A stretch of 40,008 nucleotides of DNA from Woeseiaceae bacterium (GCA_013043165.1 JABDOQ010000061.1:1-40008), one strand, 5' to 3'. Shown: positions 1-9,955, counted from the stretch's first letter. Numbers and translations are program-made. Notes: generated from the sequence alone by a model not told the origin.

Positions 1-1458
1 CAGGAATGAGAGCATTGCAACAATGAAGATGAGGTTCGAGAACAGCGCGACGTTGGCAATCAGCCCGAATGCCCTGTAGTAGATCGCCATGAATATGATC
101 ACGGCGAGGAAACCGATCTTGATTGCGTTGAAGCCGCGATCGATATTGTCCTGACCGAGGCTCGGTCCAATCGTGCGTTCATCGATCTTGTACACAGGCG
201 CTGCCAGCGCACCGGCGCGTAACAACAACGCGAGATCGCGCGCTTCGATTGGAGTCAGTCCCGTGATCTGGAAACTGTTCTTGAATACGCCGCGAATCGT
301 TGCCGTATTGATCACTTCCTCGATCTTGATCGTGCGCTGTTCCTCAACGCCGTTACGCATGACCGTTTCGCGGCGAGTTTCGATGAACACAGAAGACATG
401 GGCTTGTTCAGGTTTTCCATTGTCGTCTGCAACATGCGTTCGCCGCCCGCAGAATCGAGGGTAATGAACACGGCCGGCTGGCCTTCGCTGAATCCGGATT
501 TCGCGTCAATAATCTGGTCGCCGGAAGCAATCACCTGACGTTTCAGAACCTGGGCCTCTTCAGCACCACGTCCCGGGTAGCGTCGTGATCCCGGCTCGTC
601 GCCCGACTGGTCGACGAGGCGGAATTCCAGCGTCGCTGTGGCGGTCAATATCTTGTTGAGCTGATTAGGATCCTGCACGCCCGGCAGCTGGACAACGATT
701 CGGTCAACACCCTGTCGCTGCACGAGGGGCTCGGCAACGCCGAGCTGGTTAACACGATTTCGCAGCGTCGTAAGGTTTTGCTCAATGGCAAAATCCTGCC
801 GTTCCTTGATTTGCGCCTCGGTCATGCGAACCGTCAATGATTTGCCGTCCTCGCCATCGAGCACAAGGACGTCGGAGTCCGCGCGCTCGATAATCGCGCG
901 CGCCGCCTGCATATCTTCGGCGCCGGTGAGACGAATCGTAATCACGCCGTCGTTGAGATCGACGCGATGGCGAATTTTCGCGTCGCGGAGTCGTTCATTG
1001 AAGTCCTGCTCGTACAGTGCCATGCGACTTTCGATAGCGGTGTTCATGTCAACTTCGAGCAGGACGTAGACACCGCCGCGCAGGTCAAGACCGAGACTCA
1101 TCGGGCTGAGGCCAAGCTCACGAACCCACCTCGGCAGTTTCGGCGTCAGCGTTGTCGCGACATTGGCCTGGCGCGAATATTGACTGCGCAGGCGCTCGCC
1201 GGCAATTTCCTGGTCTGCCGTCGACTCGAATCGAATGACGACGCGACCGTCTCGCAGATACGATGCCTCCGGCTTGATGCCGGCGCCTTCGACGACGCGC
1301 ACAAACTCTTCCAGCTTCGCCTCGCCGTACGCCTCTCCGTCGCTATCGGCAATCTGCACGGCTTCGACGCTGCCATAGATATTGGGTAAAGCGAGCAGGC
1401 AGGCTGCCAATACGGTGACAAGAACCAGTATGTTCAGCCACCAGGGATATTTGTTCAT
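1..1458 (-). CDS. secD: SecD, protein-export membrane subunit (C-terminus beyond the window)
   Basis: SecD works with SecF in the inner membrane, using the proton motive force to help complete Sec-dependent export. The frame runs from an ATG at 1458 to the left edge, giving 486 residues of a protein that is about 615 in E. coli. It shows a first membrane helix near residues 7-27, the family motif LGLDLRGG at 122-129, a large periplasmic P1 region, and the first of the C-terminal membrane helices near the cut. It lies 20 bp after yajC in the order queA-tgt-yajC-secD, the classical gammaproteobacterial arrangement, so secF is expected just outside. The assignment is secure. The missing end is due only to the window edge. 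Confidence 0.96.
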   Translation of the reverse strand, partial: MNKYPWWLNILVLVTVLAACLLALPNIYGSVEAVQIADSDGEAYGEAKLEEFVRVVEGAGIKPEASYLRDGRVVIRFESTADQEIAGERLRSQYSRQANVATTLTPKLPRWVRELGLSPMSLGLDLRGGVYVLLEVDMNTAIESRMALYEQDFNERLRDAKIRHRVDLNDGVITIRLTGAEDMQAARAIIERADSDVLVLDGEDGKSLTVRMTEAQIKERQDFAIEQNLTTLRNRVNQLGVAEPLVQRQGVDRIVVQLPGVQDPNQLNKILTATATLEFRLVDQSGDEPGSRRYPGRGAEEAQVLKRQVIASGDQIIDAKSGFSEGQPAVFITLDSAGGERMLQTTMENLNKPMSSVFIETRRETVMRNGVEEQRTIKIEEVINTATIRGVFKNSFQITGLTPIEARDLALLLRAGALAAPVYKIDERTIGPSLGQDNIDRGFNAIKIGFLAVIIFMAIYYRAFGLIANVALFSNLIFIVAMLSFL

Positions 1459-1478
1459 AGTCGTTTGCCGTTGCCGGA

Positions 1479-1802
1479 TCAGGCTTCGTCGAAAGTACCC
1501 TTCGGCACAACCATCGACACGCTGGCCTTCTGAATTTTTATTTCCGTGCTGTCGCTGATTTTTACAACTGCGTAATGCTCGCTGACGCCGGTAATTTTGC
1601 CGAGAATACCTCCGGCCGTGAGTACTTCATCACCGACCGAAAGTCCGGCTACGAGCTCCGTATGCGCCTTTTGCTTTTTTTGTTGCGGTCTGATCAGCAG
1701 GAAATAGAAAGCGGCGAACATGACGGCCATCATGATGAAAAAACTGGTCGAGCTGCCCTGCTGCGCGCCCTGTGCGTAAGCGTTCTGAATGAAAAAATCC
1801 AT
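1479..1802 (-). CDS. yajC: YajC, preprotein translocase subunit
   Basis: This is the small inner-membrane partner of SecD/SecF in the holotranslocon. The 107 residues match the usual length (about 110). One hydrophobic helix at about residues 20-37 is followed by the hallmark RPQQKK (residues 39-44) and a cytoplasmic domain with GDEVLTAGGILGKI. I chose the ATG at 1802 (MDFFIQNAYAQ) because it matches the family N-terminus. The frame stays open upstream to 1904, but that extra part is unlike YajC. It sits between tgt and secD in what is probably one operon, although the 156-bp gap from tgt leaves room for an internal promoter. The fit is secure. Confidence 0.96.
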   Translation of the reverse strand: MDFFIQNAYAQGAQQGSSTSFFIMMAVMFAAFYFLLIRPQQKKQKAHTELVAGLSVGDEVLTAGGILGKITGVSEHYAVVKISDSTEIKIQKASVSMVVPKGTFDEA

Positions 1803-1958
1803 TAGATATCCAAGATTCGAGTTTAAATTTGAATGTGTATGTGATCGGCGTTTCGTAGGCTGTCGGGGGGCTGCCCCGAAATCAAGCGCGGTATTATGGC
1901 ACAAGCCGCAACCGTGGGGGCGACTTCGGAAAAGCCAGGCCCGACGGCCCGCCCCAGT

Positions 1959-4093
<2,135 letters not shown>

Positions 4094-4125
4094 GGGCGCG
4101 CATGGTAGCAAAGCGATGCGCGCCC
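4094..4125 (-). promoter_or_regulatory. Strong hairpin touching the queA start codon
   Basis: A perfect 10-bp inverted repeat (GGGCGCGCAT at 4094-4103 and ATGCGCGCCC at 4116-4125) encloses a 12-base loop. In queA mRNA its 3' arm ends immediately before the AUG. It lies 31 bp after the stop of the PDZ gene on the same strand. There is no U-tract, so a standard intrinsic terminator is unlikely. It may control queA translation or mark an RNA end between the two transcription units. The structure is read directly from the sequence; the role is inferred. Confidence 0.6.
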
Positions 4126-4156
4126 GGGTGATTTCTGCCTGGCGTGCCGCCCGGTG

Positions 4157-5179
4157 TCAGGTGCGGGTCGTGGCAGCCGGCGGCTCGGGAATGTGTCGAT
4201 GATCCGGGGCTTTCGCCGGTCGCATCAGAGGAACATGTCCATCAAACAGCGCACCGCGCTGATCCGCCGGAATCTCGATGTTGAGAGTCCGTTTCTTCTT
4301 GTCGCGCATGATCCCGAGCTTCAACTTCTCACCGCCCTGGTAGGAACTCAGTATGCGCATGGCATGACGTGCATCCTTGGGCTCCCGGCCATCAATACTC
4401 TGAATCACGTCGCCCTCCTGAATCTCGAACGCATCGGACTGGGGTGCCCTGACAACCAGCAGCCCGCTGTCCGTGCCGAAGTATCGGCCAAGCCCTTTGT
4501 TGAGTTCGACCAGTTCCAGTTCACCGAAGCCGGTGCCGGCCCAGGGAAACCCGAACTCCATCTCGAAAGTCTCCATCAAGCCCGGCGCGTCGGGCGCATT
4601 CGGCACATTGAAGTGCGGACCACCGTGACCCTGCCAGACAAACATACGGTTTTCCACGGCTCGGGGCTCCACCTCGACTGAACCGACCTTGCCGTCACGA
4701 AGATACTCGATTTTTAATACATCGCCGGCTTCTACACCTTCCATGAAATCAAGCAGTCGCCTGTTTGCCACATCGGCGCTGTCCGCACTCAGTGACTCAC
4801 CGTTTATCGCCGTGATCACGTCGCCGGCGCGAAGGCCCGCATCGCTGGCGGCACTGCCGGGCGTCACGCCCATTACCGCCACACCATCAGCGGGACCCTG
4901 GCGCTGTTGGCCGTCGATCGCGATGCCGAGGCGAGGTTTGTCGGAAAGCTCGATGCGCCGCTCGATCTTGGCGATGCGCGGCAAGCGCTTGCCGGTAATT
5001 TCCGCGATCTGCCGCGCTGCTTCGGCCATTTGCGCTTCGGCCTCCATCAACCTCTGGTCCATTTCGGCCTCCCTGGCCTCGGCCTCGCGCAGACCATTCT
5101 GTCCGTCACCCTGCGCAAGAGCTTGACCCGCCAACAGTAAAGCTGCCGCGGCTGGTACAACGATATTTAACATCTTCAT
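4157..5179 (-). CDS. Secreted protein with coiled coil and two PDZ domains
   Basis: The gene encodes 340 residues with a clear signal peptide (residues 1-22, hydrophobic core then ALAQ), so it should act in the periplasm or be membrane-attached. An Ala/Glu-rich helix likely to form a coiled coil covers about 29-62. PDZ domain 1 spans about 82-172 (LGIAIDG, GSAASDAGLRAGDVITAINGE) and PDZ domain 2 about 222-305 (SGLLVVRAPQSDAF, GDVIQSIDG). No trypsin-like or zinc protease domain is present, so this is not DegP, DegS or RseP. The ATG at 5179 has GGGAG upstream. It is the last gene of the sigma factor/membrane protein/PDZ operon, with a 17-bp gap. A role in peptide binding or signal sensing for that sigma factor is inference. 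Confidence 0.85.
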   Translation of the reverse strand: MKMLNIVVPAAAALLLAGQALAQGDGQNGLREAEAREAEMDQRLMEAEAQMAEAARQIAEITGKRLPRIAKIERRIELSDKPRLGIAIDGQQRQGPADGVAVMGVTPGSAASDAGLRAGDVITAINGESLSADSADVANRRLLDFMEGVEAGDVLKIEYLRDGKVGSVEVEPRAVENRMFVWQGHGGPHFNVPNAPDAPGLMETFEMEFGFPWAGTGFGELELVELNKGLGRYFGTDSGLLVVRAPQSDAFEIQEGDVIQSIDGREPKDARHAMRILSSYQGGEKLKLGIMRDKKKRTLNIEIPADQRGALFDGHVPLMRPAKAPDHRHIPEPPAATTRT

Positions 5180-5196
5180 CTGTCGTTACTCCCGGA

Positions 5197-5772
5197 TTAA
5201 AAAGCTGCGCGTTGCGCTTGCGCATAACGCAAAGCGAGCAGCGAATTCATTAACCTGACCCGTTCGCGCCAGAAAAGCTCTCTGTCGGCGGGCGTCATTC
5301 GCACGTCAGGGTCATTCAACTGGTAATCGATGGCCGCGATGCGATCCTCCAGATCGGAGATCGTCGCAACCGTGCTGGCTCGCATGACACGGGGCTCTTC
5401 GGGTAGTGACCGCAGGTCACTTTCGAGTTGCCGCGATTGCACCATGAGAGTCTGCAGGGTGGAGACCTCAGCGGTGTTCGTCGGCAGGTTCGAAGGCACA
5501 ACCGGAAATGTCGCGGCCGGCGGATTGACGAGACCTGGCAGCATAAGTGCCACCAAAAGGGCGGCGGCCGCTATGCCGGCACCGGCAAACCAAACCGTGC
5601 GCCTGCGTGATTTCTGCAGCAGCCCCTCGGCTTCGGCCTGCTCACGAATCCGACTCCAGACCGCACTCGGCGGCATCGTGTCTGAAAGCGCACGGAGTCG
5701 CTGCTGCAAAGCATTGTGTTCGTCGGCTGTCAAAGCGCAAATCATCTCTTTTTCCTTCTGGCCACTGCTCAT
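5197..5772 (-). CDS. Single-pass membrane protein, putative anti-sigma factor
   Basis: I do not recognise a named family. The 191 residues comprise a hydrophilic, probably cytoplasmic N-terminal part (1-58), a strong membrane helix (about 60-79) preceded by KSRRR, a Pro/Thr-rich linker, and a predicted periplasmic helical part (about 103-191) rich in charged residues. This layout and its place one base after the ECF sigma factor stop fit an anti-sigma factor. The zinc HxxxCxxC motif of the ZAS class is absent. I chose the ATG at 5772 because GGGAG lies 8 bases upstream. The open frame continues upstream to 5823, inside the sigma gene. The downstream PDZ protein could be its periplasmic partner. 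Function is inferred from context only. Confidence 0.8.
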   Translation of the reverse strand: MSSGQKEKEMICALTADEHNALQQRLRALSDTMPPSAVWSRIREQAEAEGLLQKSRRRTVWFAGAGIAAAALLVALMLPGLVNPPAATFPVVPSNLPTNTAEVSTLQTLMVQSRQLESDLRSLPEEPRVMRASTVATISDLEDRIAAIDYQLNDPDVRMTPADRELFWRERVRLMNSLLALRYAQAQRAAF

Positions 5773-5773
5773 C

Positions 5774-6373
5774 TCAGTAACTCCCGGCCACGGCACCGTC
5801 GGGCTGTAAGTTGCTGTCCGCAACTGCGAGCATCGGCCGCAGGCGCCGATACGCCCGCGACAACTGCGACTTCGAGAAACTCTCGGACTTGCCCATCAGT
5901 GCTGCAATTTCCTTGTGCGTAAACCCTTCGACGTCGTGCAACCAGACGACGGCGCGGGCAACGTCCGGCAGATTCGCCAATGCCGCATCGAGATCAATCG
6001 CGTCGTCGGGATGGCTCGATACCCCGTGGCTCACAGCTTGGCCTTCGGTTATGTCGTGCCAGTCATCGCCCAGTGACTGGCTGCGTTTCGTCCAGGCCGA
6101 GCGCAGGAACATCAGCGCCTTGCTAACGGCGATGCGCCGGATCCAGCTGCCCAACGCAGCCTCACCGCGGAACCCGGCGATCGATCGCATGACCTCAATA
6201 AAAGTCTCCTGGACGAGGTCCTCGGCCTGTGCGGGCGCCTTTGTGAACCTGAGACAAATCGAGTAGACCGGGGTCGCAAACGCGCGATAAATGATCTCGT
6301 GCGCCCGTACATCGCCGCGCGCCGCTCGTTTGACGATGCCCGGATCAATATCAATGTCCGCAAACTTGCTCAT
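5774..6373 (-). CDS. ECF-family RNA polymerase sigma factor
   Basis: This 199-residue protein has the two-domain ECF sigma layout. Sigma-2 contains AEDLVQETFIEVMRSIAGFRGEA followed by LGSWIRRIAVSKALMFLR. After a linker, sigma-4 contains LANLPDVARAVVWLHDVEGFTHKEIAALMG and a recognition helix ending LSRAYRRLR. The recognition segment reads GKSESFSKSQLSRA, where most relatives have GxSxGTVKSRLxRA. The start MSKFADID at 6373 is preferred, since the frame upstream to 6487 has no sigma similarity and runs into the tRNA promoter region. It heads a three-gene operon with a membrane protein and a double-PDZ protein, which suggests control of an envelope response. The target promoters are unknown. Confidence 0.9.
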   Translation of the reverse strand: MSKFADIDIDPGIVKRAARGDVRAHEIIYRAFATPVYSICLRFTKAPAQAEDLVQETFIEVMRSIAGFRGEAALGSWIRRIAVSKALMFLRSAWTKRSQSLGDDWHDITEGQAVSHGVSSHPDDAIDLDAALANLPDVARAVVWLHDVEGFTHKEIAALMGKSESFSKSQLSRAYRRLRPMLAVADSNLQPDGAVAGSY

Positions 6374-6431
6374 ACCTGGAATCTTAGATGCTTCTGCCGC
6401 GCAAAGGGTCGCACAGGCGCGCATCGGCGCA

Positions 6432-6437
6432 TATACT
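6432..6437 (+). promoter_or_regulatory. Possible -10 box for tRNA-Leu
   Basis: TATACT lies 51 bases before the mature tRNA-Leu 5' end, in the 114-bp divergent gap between the sigma gene and the tRNA. No good -35 hexamer is visible at 16-18 bp. Because the A/T block is nearly symmetric it could equally serve the sigma gene on the other strand. Confidence 0.25.
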
Positions 6438-6487
6438 GTGCGCCTTTCGAGCGGGGGCTGTGGTTGAGCGCCCGTCCAGCAAGGCAT

Positions 6488-6576
6488 GCCGGGATGGCGG
6501 AACTGGTAGACGCGCCGGATTCAAAATCCGGTTTCCGAGAGGAAGTGGGGGTTCGATTCCCCCTCCCGGCACCACA
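6488..6576 (+). tRNA. tRNA-Leu, anticodon CAA
   Basis: This is an 89-base class II tRNA with CCA encoded. The acceptor stem GCCGGGA pairs with TCCCGGC, the discriminator is A, and CCA ends at 6576. The anticodon stem CCGGA/TCCGG (6515-6519 and 6527-6531) encloses the loop TTCAAAA with anticodon CAA at 6522-6524, reading UUG. A long variable arm (TTTCCGAGAGGAA) identifies a leucine tRNA, and the T stem is GGGGG/CCCCC with TTCGATT. The Nudix gene starts only 9 bases downstream, so tRNA processing may also release the Nudix mRNA. Confidence 0.98.
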
Positions 6577-6584
6577 GGAATACG

Positions 6585-7121
6585 ATGAAATACTGCTCAA
6601 GCTGCGGGGGATCCGTCAGTCGCAAGACCCCCGAAAAAGACACGCACGAACGCTGGGTCTGCGACGACTGCGGCATCGTGCATTATCAAAATCCGCTGAT
6701 CGTTGTCGGCTGCGTCGCCGAACGCAATGGCAAGGTCCTGCTCTGCAAACGTTCGATCGAGCCTCGCTACGGCTACTGGACGGTACCCGCCGGATTCATG
6801 GAGCTTGGCGAGACCATGGCCGGCGGCGCCGCACGGGAAACGCTGGAAGAGGCCTGTGCGACCGTTGAGCTCGGTCACCTGTTCGCCTCTGTCGACGTCA
6901 TCGACGCCGGCCAGGTGCATTTTTTCTTTTCGGGAAAACTGGTCAGCGATTACGGCGTCGGGGAGGAAAGCCTCGAGGTCGGTTTGTTCAGTGAAAACGA
7001 AATACCGTGGGACGAAATTGCCTTCCAGAGTGGCAAGTTCGCACTAAAGAAATACTTCGAAGACCGCGGCGTTGACAACGGCGTGCATTTCCACGAACTG
7101 CGGCGTTCGCGATCGCAATAG
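6585..7121 (+). CDS. Nudix hydrolase with N-terminal zinc ribbon
   Basis: This 178-residue protein should hydrolyse a nucleoside diphosphate linked to another group. The exact substrate cannot be read from the sequence, though related zinc-ribbon Nudix enzymes act on NADH or ADP-ribose-type compounds. A four-cysteine zinc ribbon is formed by C4, C7, C26 and C29. The Nudix box begins at G70, with E76, R84, E85, E88 and E89, so all metal-binding glutamates are present. The usual glycine near the end of the box is replaced in EEACATV, which is tolerated in many members. It directly follows tRNA-Leu and converges on dsbC with a single base between the stops. It may be co-transcribed with the tRNA. 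Confidence 0.93.
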   Translation: MKYCSSCGGSVSRKTPEKDTHERWVCDDCGIVHYQNPLIVVGCVAERNGKVLLCKRSIEPRYGYWTVPAGFMELGETMAGGAARETLEEACATVELGHLFASVDVIDAGQVHFFFSGKLVSDYGVGEESLEVGLFSENEIPWDEIAFQSGKFALKKYFEDRGVDNGVHFHELRRSRSQ

Positions 7122-7122
7122 G

Positions 7123-7896
7123 TTACGGCTGATGCGCGCTCTGCTGCTCAAGCGCGTTCTGCTGCAGACGCAGGCTCAACTTTGCCGGCGGCAGGTAGCC
7201 GCCGATCAGCGTGCCGTCCTGCAGGACAATCGCAGGCGTACCGCTCAGACCGACGTCGCGTCCGATGCGATAATGGTTGCTCACCATCGCGCTGTCGCAG
7301 CTGGAAGTTTCAAATTTACGATCCAGTTTGGCGGCCGTCAGTGCCTGGTTTCGGTCCTTCGCACACCACACTTTTTCTGCCGTACTCCACGACCTCGATG
7401 CCGGGCCACTCCGCGGATACAGCGCATAACGTACCTGAATGCCCTGGTCGAGGTACTCGTTAATCTGGTTGTGCAACTTGCGACAGTAGGTGCAATCGAC
7501 ATCCGTAAAGATTGTGACCGAGTACTTCACGTCCGCCGGTGAGAACAGAATCGCGTCATCGTCTTTCAGCGTGGCGATAAGGTCGCGCCGCGCATTGTTG
7601 CGGCTTTGCTCGCTCAGGTTCACCTGCTGCTCGAGGTCAATGAGGTCACCCTGCAACAGGTAACGACCATCGTCCGAAACATAGGCAATGATTGAGCCCT
7701 GCTGAATAGTGAACCAGCCCTCTACCGGACTGAAGGTAATATTTTCGGGATCGACTGACTCGAACATGTCTGACATCTTGCTGCGAACGTTATCAAGCGC
7801 CGCTTCATCGTCGGCAGCCTGGGCAAAAGCAGCGCAACAAAACGCCGCGGCCAGACCGGCCAGCAACTTCGATTTAAAGGCGGTATTAAGAGTCAT
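7123..7896 (-). CDS. dsbC: Periplasmic disulfide isomerase DsbC
   Basis: DsbC repairs wrongly paired disulfides in exported proteins and is kept reduced by DsbD. The 257 residues contain a signal peptide (about 1-27, ending AFAQA), an N-terminal dimerisation domain, and a thioredoxin domain with active site C135-T-Y-C138 in DVDCTYCRKLH. E. coli has CGYC at this site. A second cysteine pair (C178, C200) and cis-proline P221 (GTPAIV) also match DsbC. The ATG at 7896 has AGGA about 10 bases upstream, while the longer frame to 7965 lacks a signal-like start. It follows xerD on the same strand by about 126 bp, an order also common in other gammaproteobacteria. Confidence 0.95.
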   Translation of the reverse strand: MTLNTAFKSKLLAGLAAAFCCAAFAQAADDEAALDNVRSKMSDMFESVDPENITFSPVEGWFTIQQGSIIAYVSDDGRYLLQGDLIDLEQQVNLSEQSRNNARRDLIATLKDDDAILFSPADVKYSVTIFTDVDCTYCRKLHNQINEYLDQGIQVRYALYPRSGPASRSWSTAEKVWCAKDRNQALTAAKLDRKFETSSCDSAMVSNHYRIGRDVGLSGTPAIVLQDGTLIGGYLPPAKLSLRLQQNALEQQSAHQP

Positions 7897-8022
7897 TGAA
7901 GTAGATTCCTGCGAAGGCTGATGCCGAATAGTAGTGGACCGGAATTCCTGACCCCGGTTCCGCAAAGGCGCGAGTTTAGCAAAAGCGCCGTCTTTGGGCG
8001 CCTTATTGTTGGCTTTTCGGCA

Positions 8023-8958
8023 TTAGCCGCGGGGGTGGTGATCGCCGTGCAGCTCTTTGAGTCGCTCACGCGCGACATGTGTATAGATCTGCGTTGTGGA
8101 CAGGTCGCTGTGGCCCAGCAGCATTTGCACGACCCGCAGATCCGCGCCACGATTCAGGAGATGCGTGGCAAATGCGTGCCGCAGGCTGTGTGGTGACATC
8201 TTCTGGCGTACGCCGGCTTTTTCGGCGTAGCGCTTGATAATGTGCCAGAACGCCTGGCGCGTCATGCGGTTGCCGCGGCGTGTCGGAAACAGATAGTCCG
8301 TCTGGCGCTCCAGCAGTATTTCCATGCGCGGCCCGGCGATAAACTCCTGTAGCCAGCGCTGCGATTCTTCGCCCAGCGGTATCAGGCGCTCACGATCGCC
8401 TTTGCCGACAATGCGTAGCACGCCCTGGTTGAAGTTGACCTGTGACTGCTGCAGGTTGATCAATTCAGAGACTCGCAGGCCCGTCGCATACAGCAGTTCC
8501 AGCATGGCCCGGTCCCGATGCCCGAGCGGTTCGTCAGTATTTGGTGCGTTCAACAGGGAGTCGACTTCGTCTTCTGACAGCGACTTGGGCAAAGAACGTC
8601 CAATTCTCGGCATCTCGATGTCTGCCGTCGGGTCTGAACTTCGCATGCCTTCTCGCATGATGTATCGGAAAAAACGACGGAAGCTCGACAGCTGTCGGGC
8701 CGTGGAACGCGGTTTCGCACCACTTTCGACGCGTTTCGCAATAAAGTCGAGCAAATCCGATTTTTCAGCCATCTCGATGGATTTGTCGATCTCCGACAGC
8801 CCGCGACCCAGCGTCATGAGGTCGGCGCGGTAGGCACCGAGCGTATTCTTGGACAGGCCCCGCTCCATCCAGATGGCATCGAGAAAGCGATCGACAAGCT
8901 CTTCCGAGCGTTGCACCGTCTTCGATTCCGGCTTGCCTGTCTTGTTGCTACTGCCCAT
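8023..8958 (-). CDS. xerD: Site-specific tyrosine recombinase XerD
   Basis: XerD acts with XerC and FtsK at the dif site to resolve chromosome dimers. The protein is 311 residues (E. coli 298). The N-terminal SAM-like DNA-binding domain covers about 20-105. The catalytic set is complete: R162 (ATGLRVSEL), K186 (VGKGDRE), H257 and R260 (HSLRHAFATHLL), H283 (LLGHSDLSTTQ) and nucleophile Y292 (IYTHV). A TTG at 8967 is in frame, but the ATG at 8958 has the better upstream GGA. Its position next to dsbC supports the housekeeping XerD rather than a phage integrase, although a tRNA gene lies about 1.5 kb away. Confidence 0.95.
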   Translation of the reverse strand: MGSSNKTGKPESKTVQRSEELVDRFLDAIWMERGLSKNTLGAYRADLMTLGRGLSEIDKSIEMAEKSDLLDFIAKRVESGAKPRSTARQLSSFRRFFRYIMREGMRSSDPTADIEMPRIGRSLPKSLSEDEVDSLLNAPNTDEPLGHRDRAMLELLYATGLRVSELINLQQSQVNFNQGVLRIVGKGDRERLIPLGEESQRWLQEFIAGPRMEILLERQTDYLFPTRRGNRMTRQAFWHIIKRYAEKAGVRQKMSPHSLRHAFATHLLNRGADLRVVQMLLGHSDLSTTQIYTHVARERLKELHGDHHPRG

Positions 8959-9131
8959 AACTTCCAACTTGATTGTCGCGCAATCCTTTGCCGCGATGCC
9001 CGCGTCTATCCCAACTGTGCCGGCAGACTGTTAGCATACGCGGTTCCGAAAACCGGATCGTTGTATCAGTCGTACCGGGCAGAAAGGCCAGAGCATCGCC
9101 AAGCGACGGATTTTCCAAGGATTCTGAGTAT

Positions 9132-9168
9132 GCTGACGATGCACGTCAGCGGGCGTGACCGCTGTCAC
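9132..9168. promoter_or_regulatory. Two adjacent inverted repeats between xerD and plsC
   Basis: GCTGACG (9132-9138) and CGTCAGC (9144-9150) form a perfect 7-bp dyad with a 5-base loop. Five bases later GTGAC (9155-9159) and GTCAC (9164-9168) form a second dyad. They lie in the 235-bp gap between the divergent xerD and plsC genes, ending 25 bases before the plsC start. They could be operators or leader hairpins. Confidence 0.35.
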
Positions 9169-9193
9169 AGATTACCGAAGGCGTTAACATAAA

Positions 9194-9955
9194 GTGAACT
9201 GGGTCACACGCAGCTTTTATGCCGTCTGGGGCGTACTCGCCTGGTTGTCATTCGCCGTGGCCGCGCTGCTCGCTCTGCTGGCCGCATTACTCGTTCCGGG
9301 CAAAGCACGGCGGCAGAAACTCGCCGCCCTCGCCTGCCGGGCCGTGTTTGTCATGCCGCGCGTCAAAGTCAACGTCAACGGCATGGACAACCTGCCGAGC
9401 GGAGACTGCATTGTGGTGGCGAATCATGCCAGTTATGTCGATGGTCCGCTGCTTAAAGGGTACCTGCCCGGCCGCTTCAATTTTGTGATCAAGGGCGAGT
9501 TGCGGGATATTCCAATTGCTCATTTTCTGTTGCGGCGCTCGGGCGCCAAGTTTGTCGAACGAACCGAGCAGTCCGGCAGCGCCCGCGATGCAAGGCGCAT
9601 CGTCAAAGCCGCGCAGGGTGGCGAATCGCTGGCCTTCTTTCCGGAAGGCACATTTCGAAAACAAGCCGGCGTCGGCCGCTTCCGGCCTGGCGCTTTCGTT
9701 GCAGCCGTACGGAGCGCCTTGCCGGTTGTGCCCGTTGCGATCAGCGGTACGCGCAAGATGCTGCCGTCAGGCCGACTTTTGCCCTGGCCAGTCCCGCTGA
9801 CAATCCGGATCCTGCCCGCCATCGCACCGGGCGACCCGGACTTTGCCGACAACCGCAGGCTCGCCGAAGCCGCCCGGCAACGCATTCTCGAAGTGCTTGA
9901 TGAGCCCGACCTCGTGCCTCAGGCCGGCAGTGCCAACAGCACCTCGACTAACTAA
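9194..9955 (+). CDS. 1-acyl-sn-glycerol-3-phosphate acyltransferase-like protein (PlsC family)
   Basis: This family adds the second acyl chain to lysophosphatidic acid at the inner membrane to make phosphatidic acid. The 253 residues start with a hydrophobic membrane segment (about 10-36). The catalytic NHxxxxD motif appears as NHASYVDG (about residues 77-84) and the substrate motif as FPEGTFR (about 149-155), followed by VPVAISGTRKMLP. I use the GTG at 9194, since it starts the conserved hydrophobic N-terminus. No clear Shine-Dalgarno site precedes it. It could be a paralogue rather than the main plsC, because several acyltransferases share these motifs. It lies 83 bp upstream of a thiolase gene. 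Confidence 0.88.
   Translation: MNWVTRSFYAVWGVLAWLSFAVAALLALLAALLVPGKARRQKLAALACRAVFVMPRVKVNVNGMDNLPSGDCIVVANHASYVDGPLLKGYLPGRFNFVIKGELRDIPIAHFLLRRSGAKFVERTEQSGSARDARRIVKAAQGGESLAFFPEGTFRKQAGVGRFRPGAFVAAVRSALPVVPVAISGTRKMLPSGRLLPWPVPLTIRILPAIAPGDPDFADNRRLAEAARQRILEVLDEPDLVPQAGSANSTSTN

Noticed and set aside
1863..1879. A TCGGGG/CCCCGA hairpin between tgt and yajC as a terminator
   Set aside because: There is no T-tract on either strand, and tgt-yajC-secD is usually one transcript.
6488..8958. tRNA-Leu plus a tyrosine recombinase as a possible integrated element
   Set aside because: The recombinase is a housekeeping XerD next to dsbC, there is no duplicated tRNA end, and neighbouring genes are ordinary.
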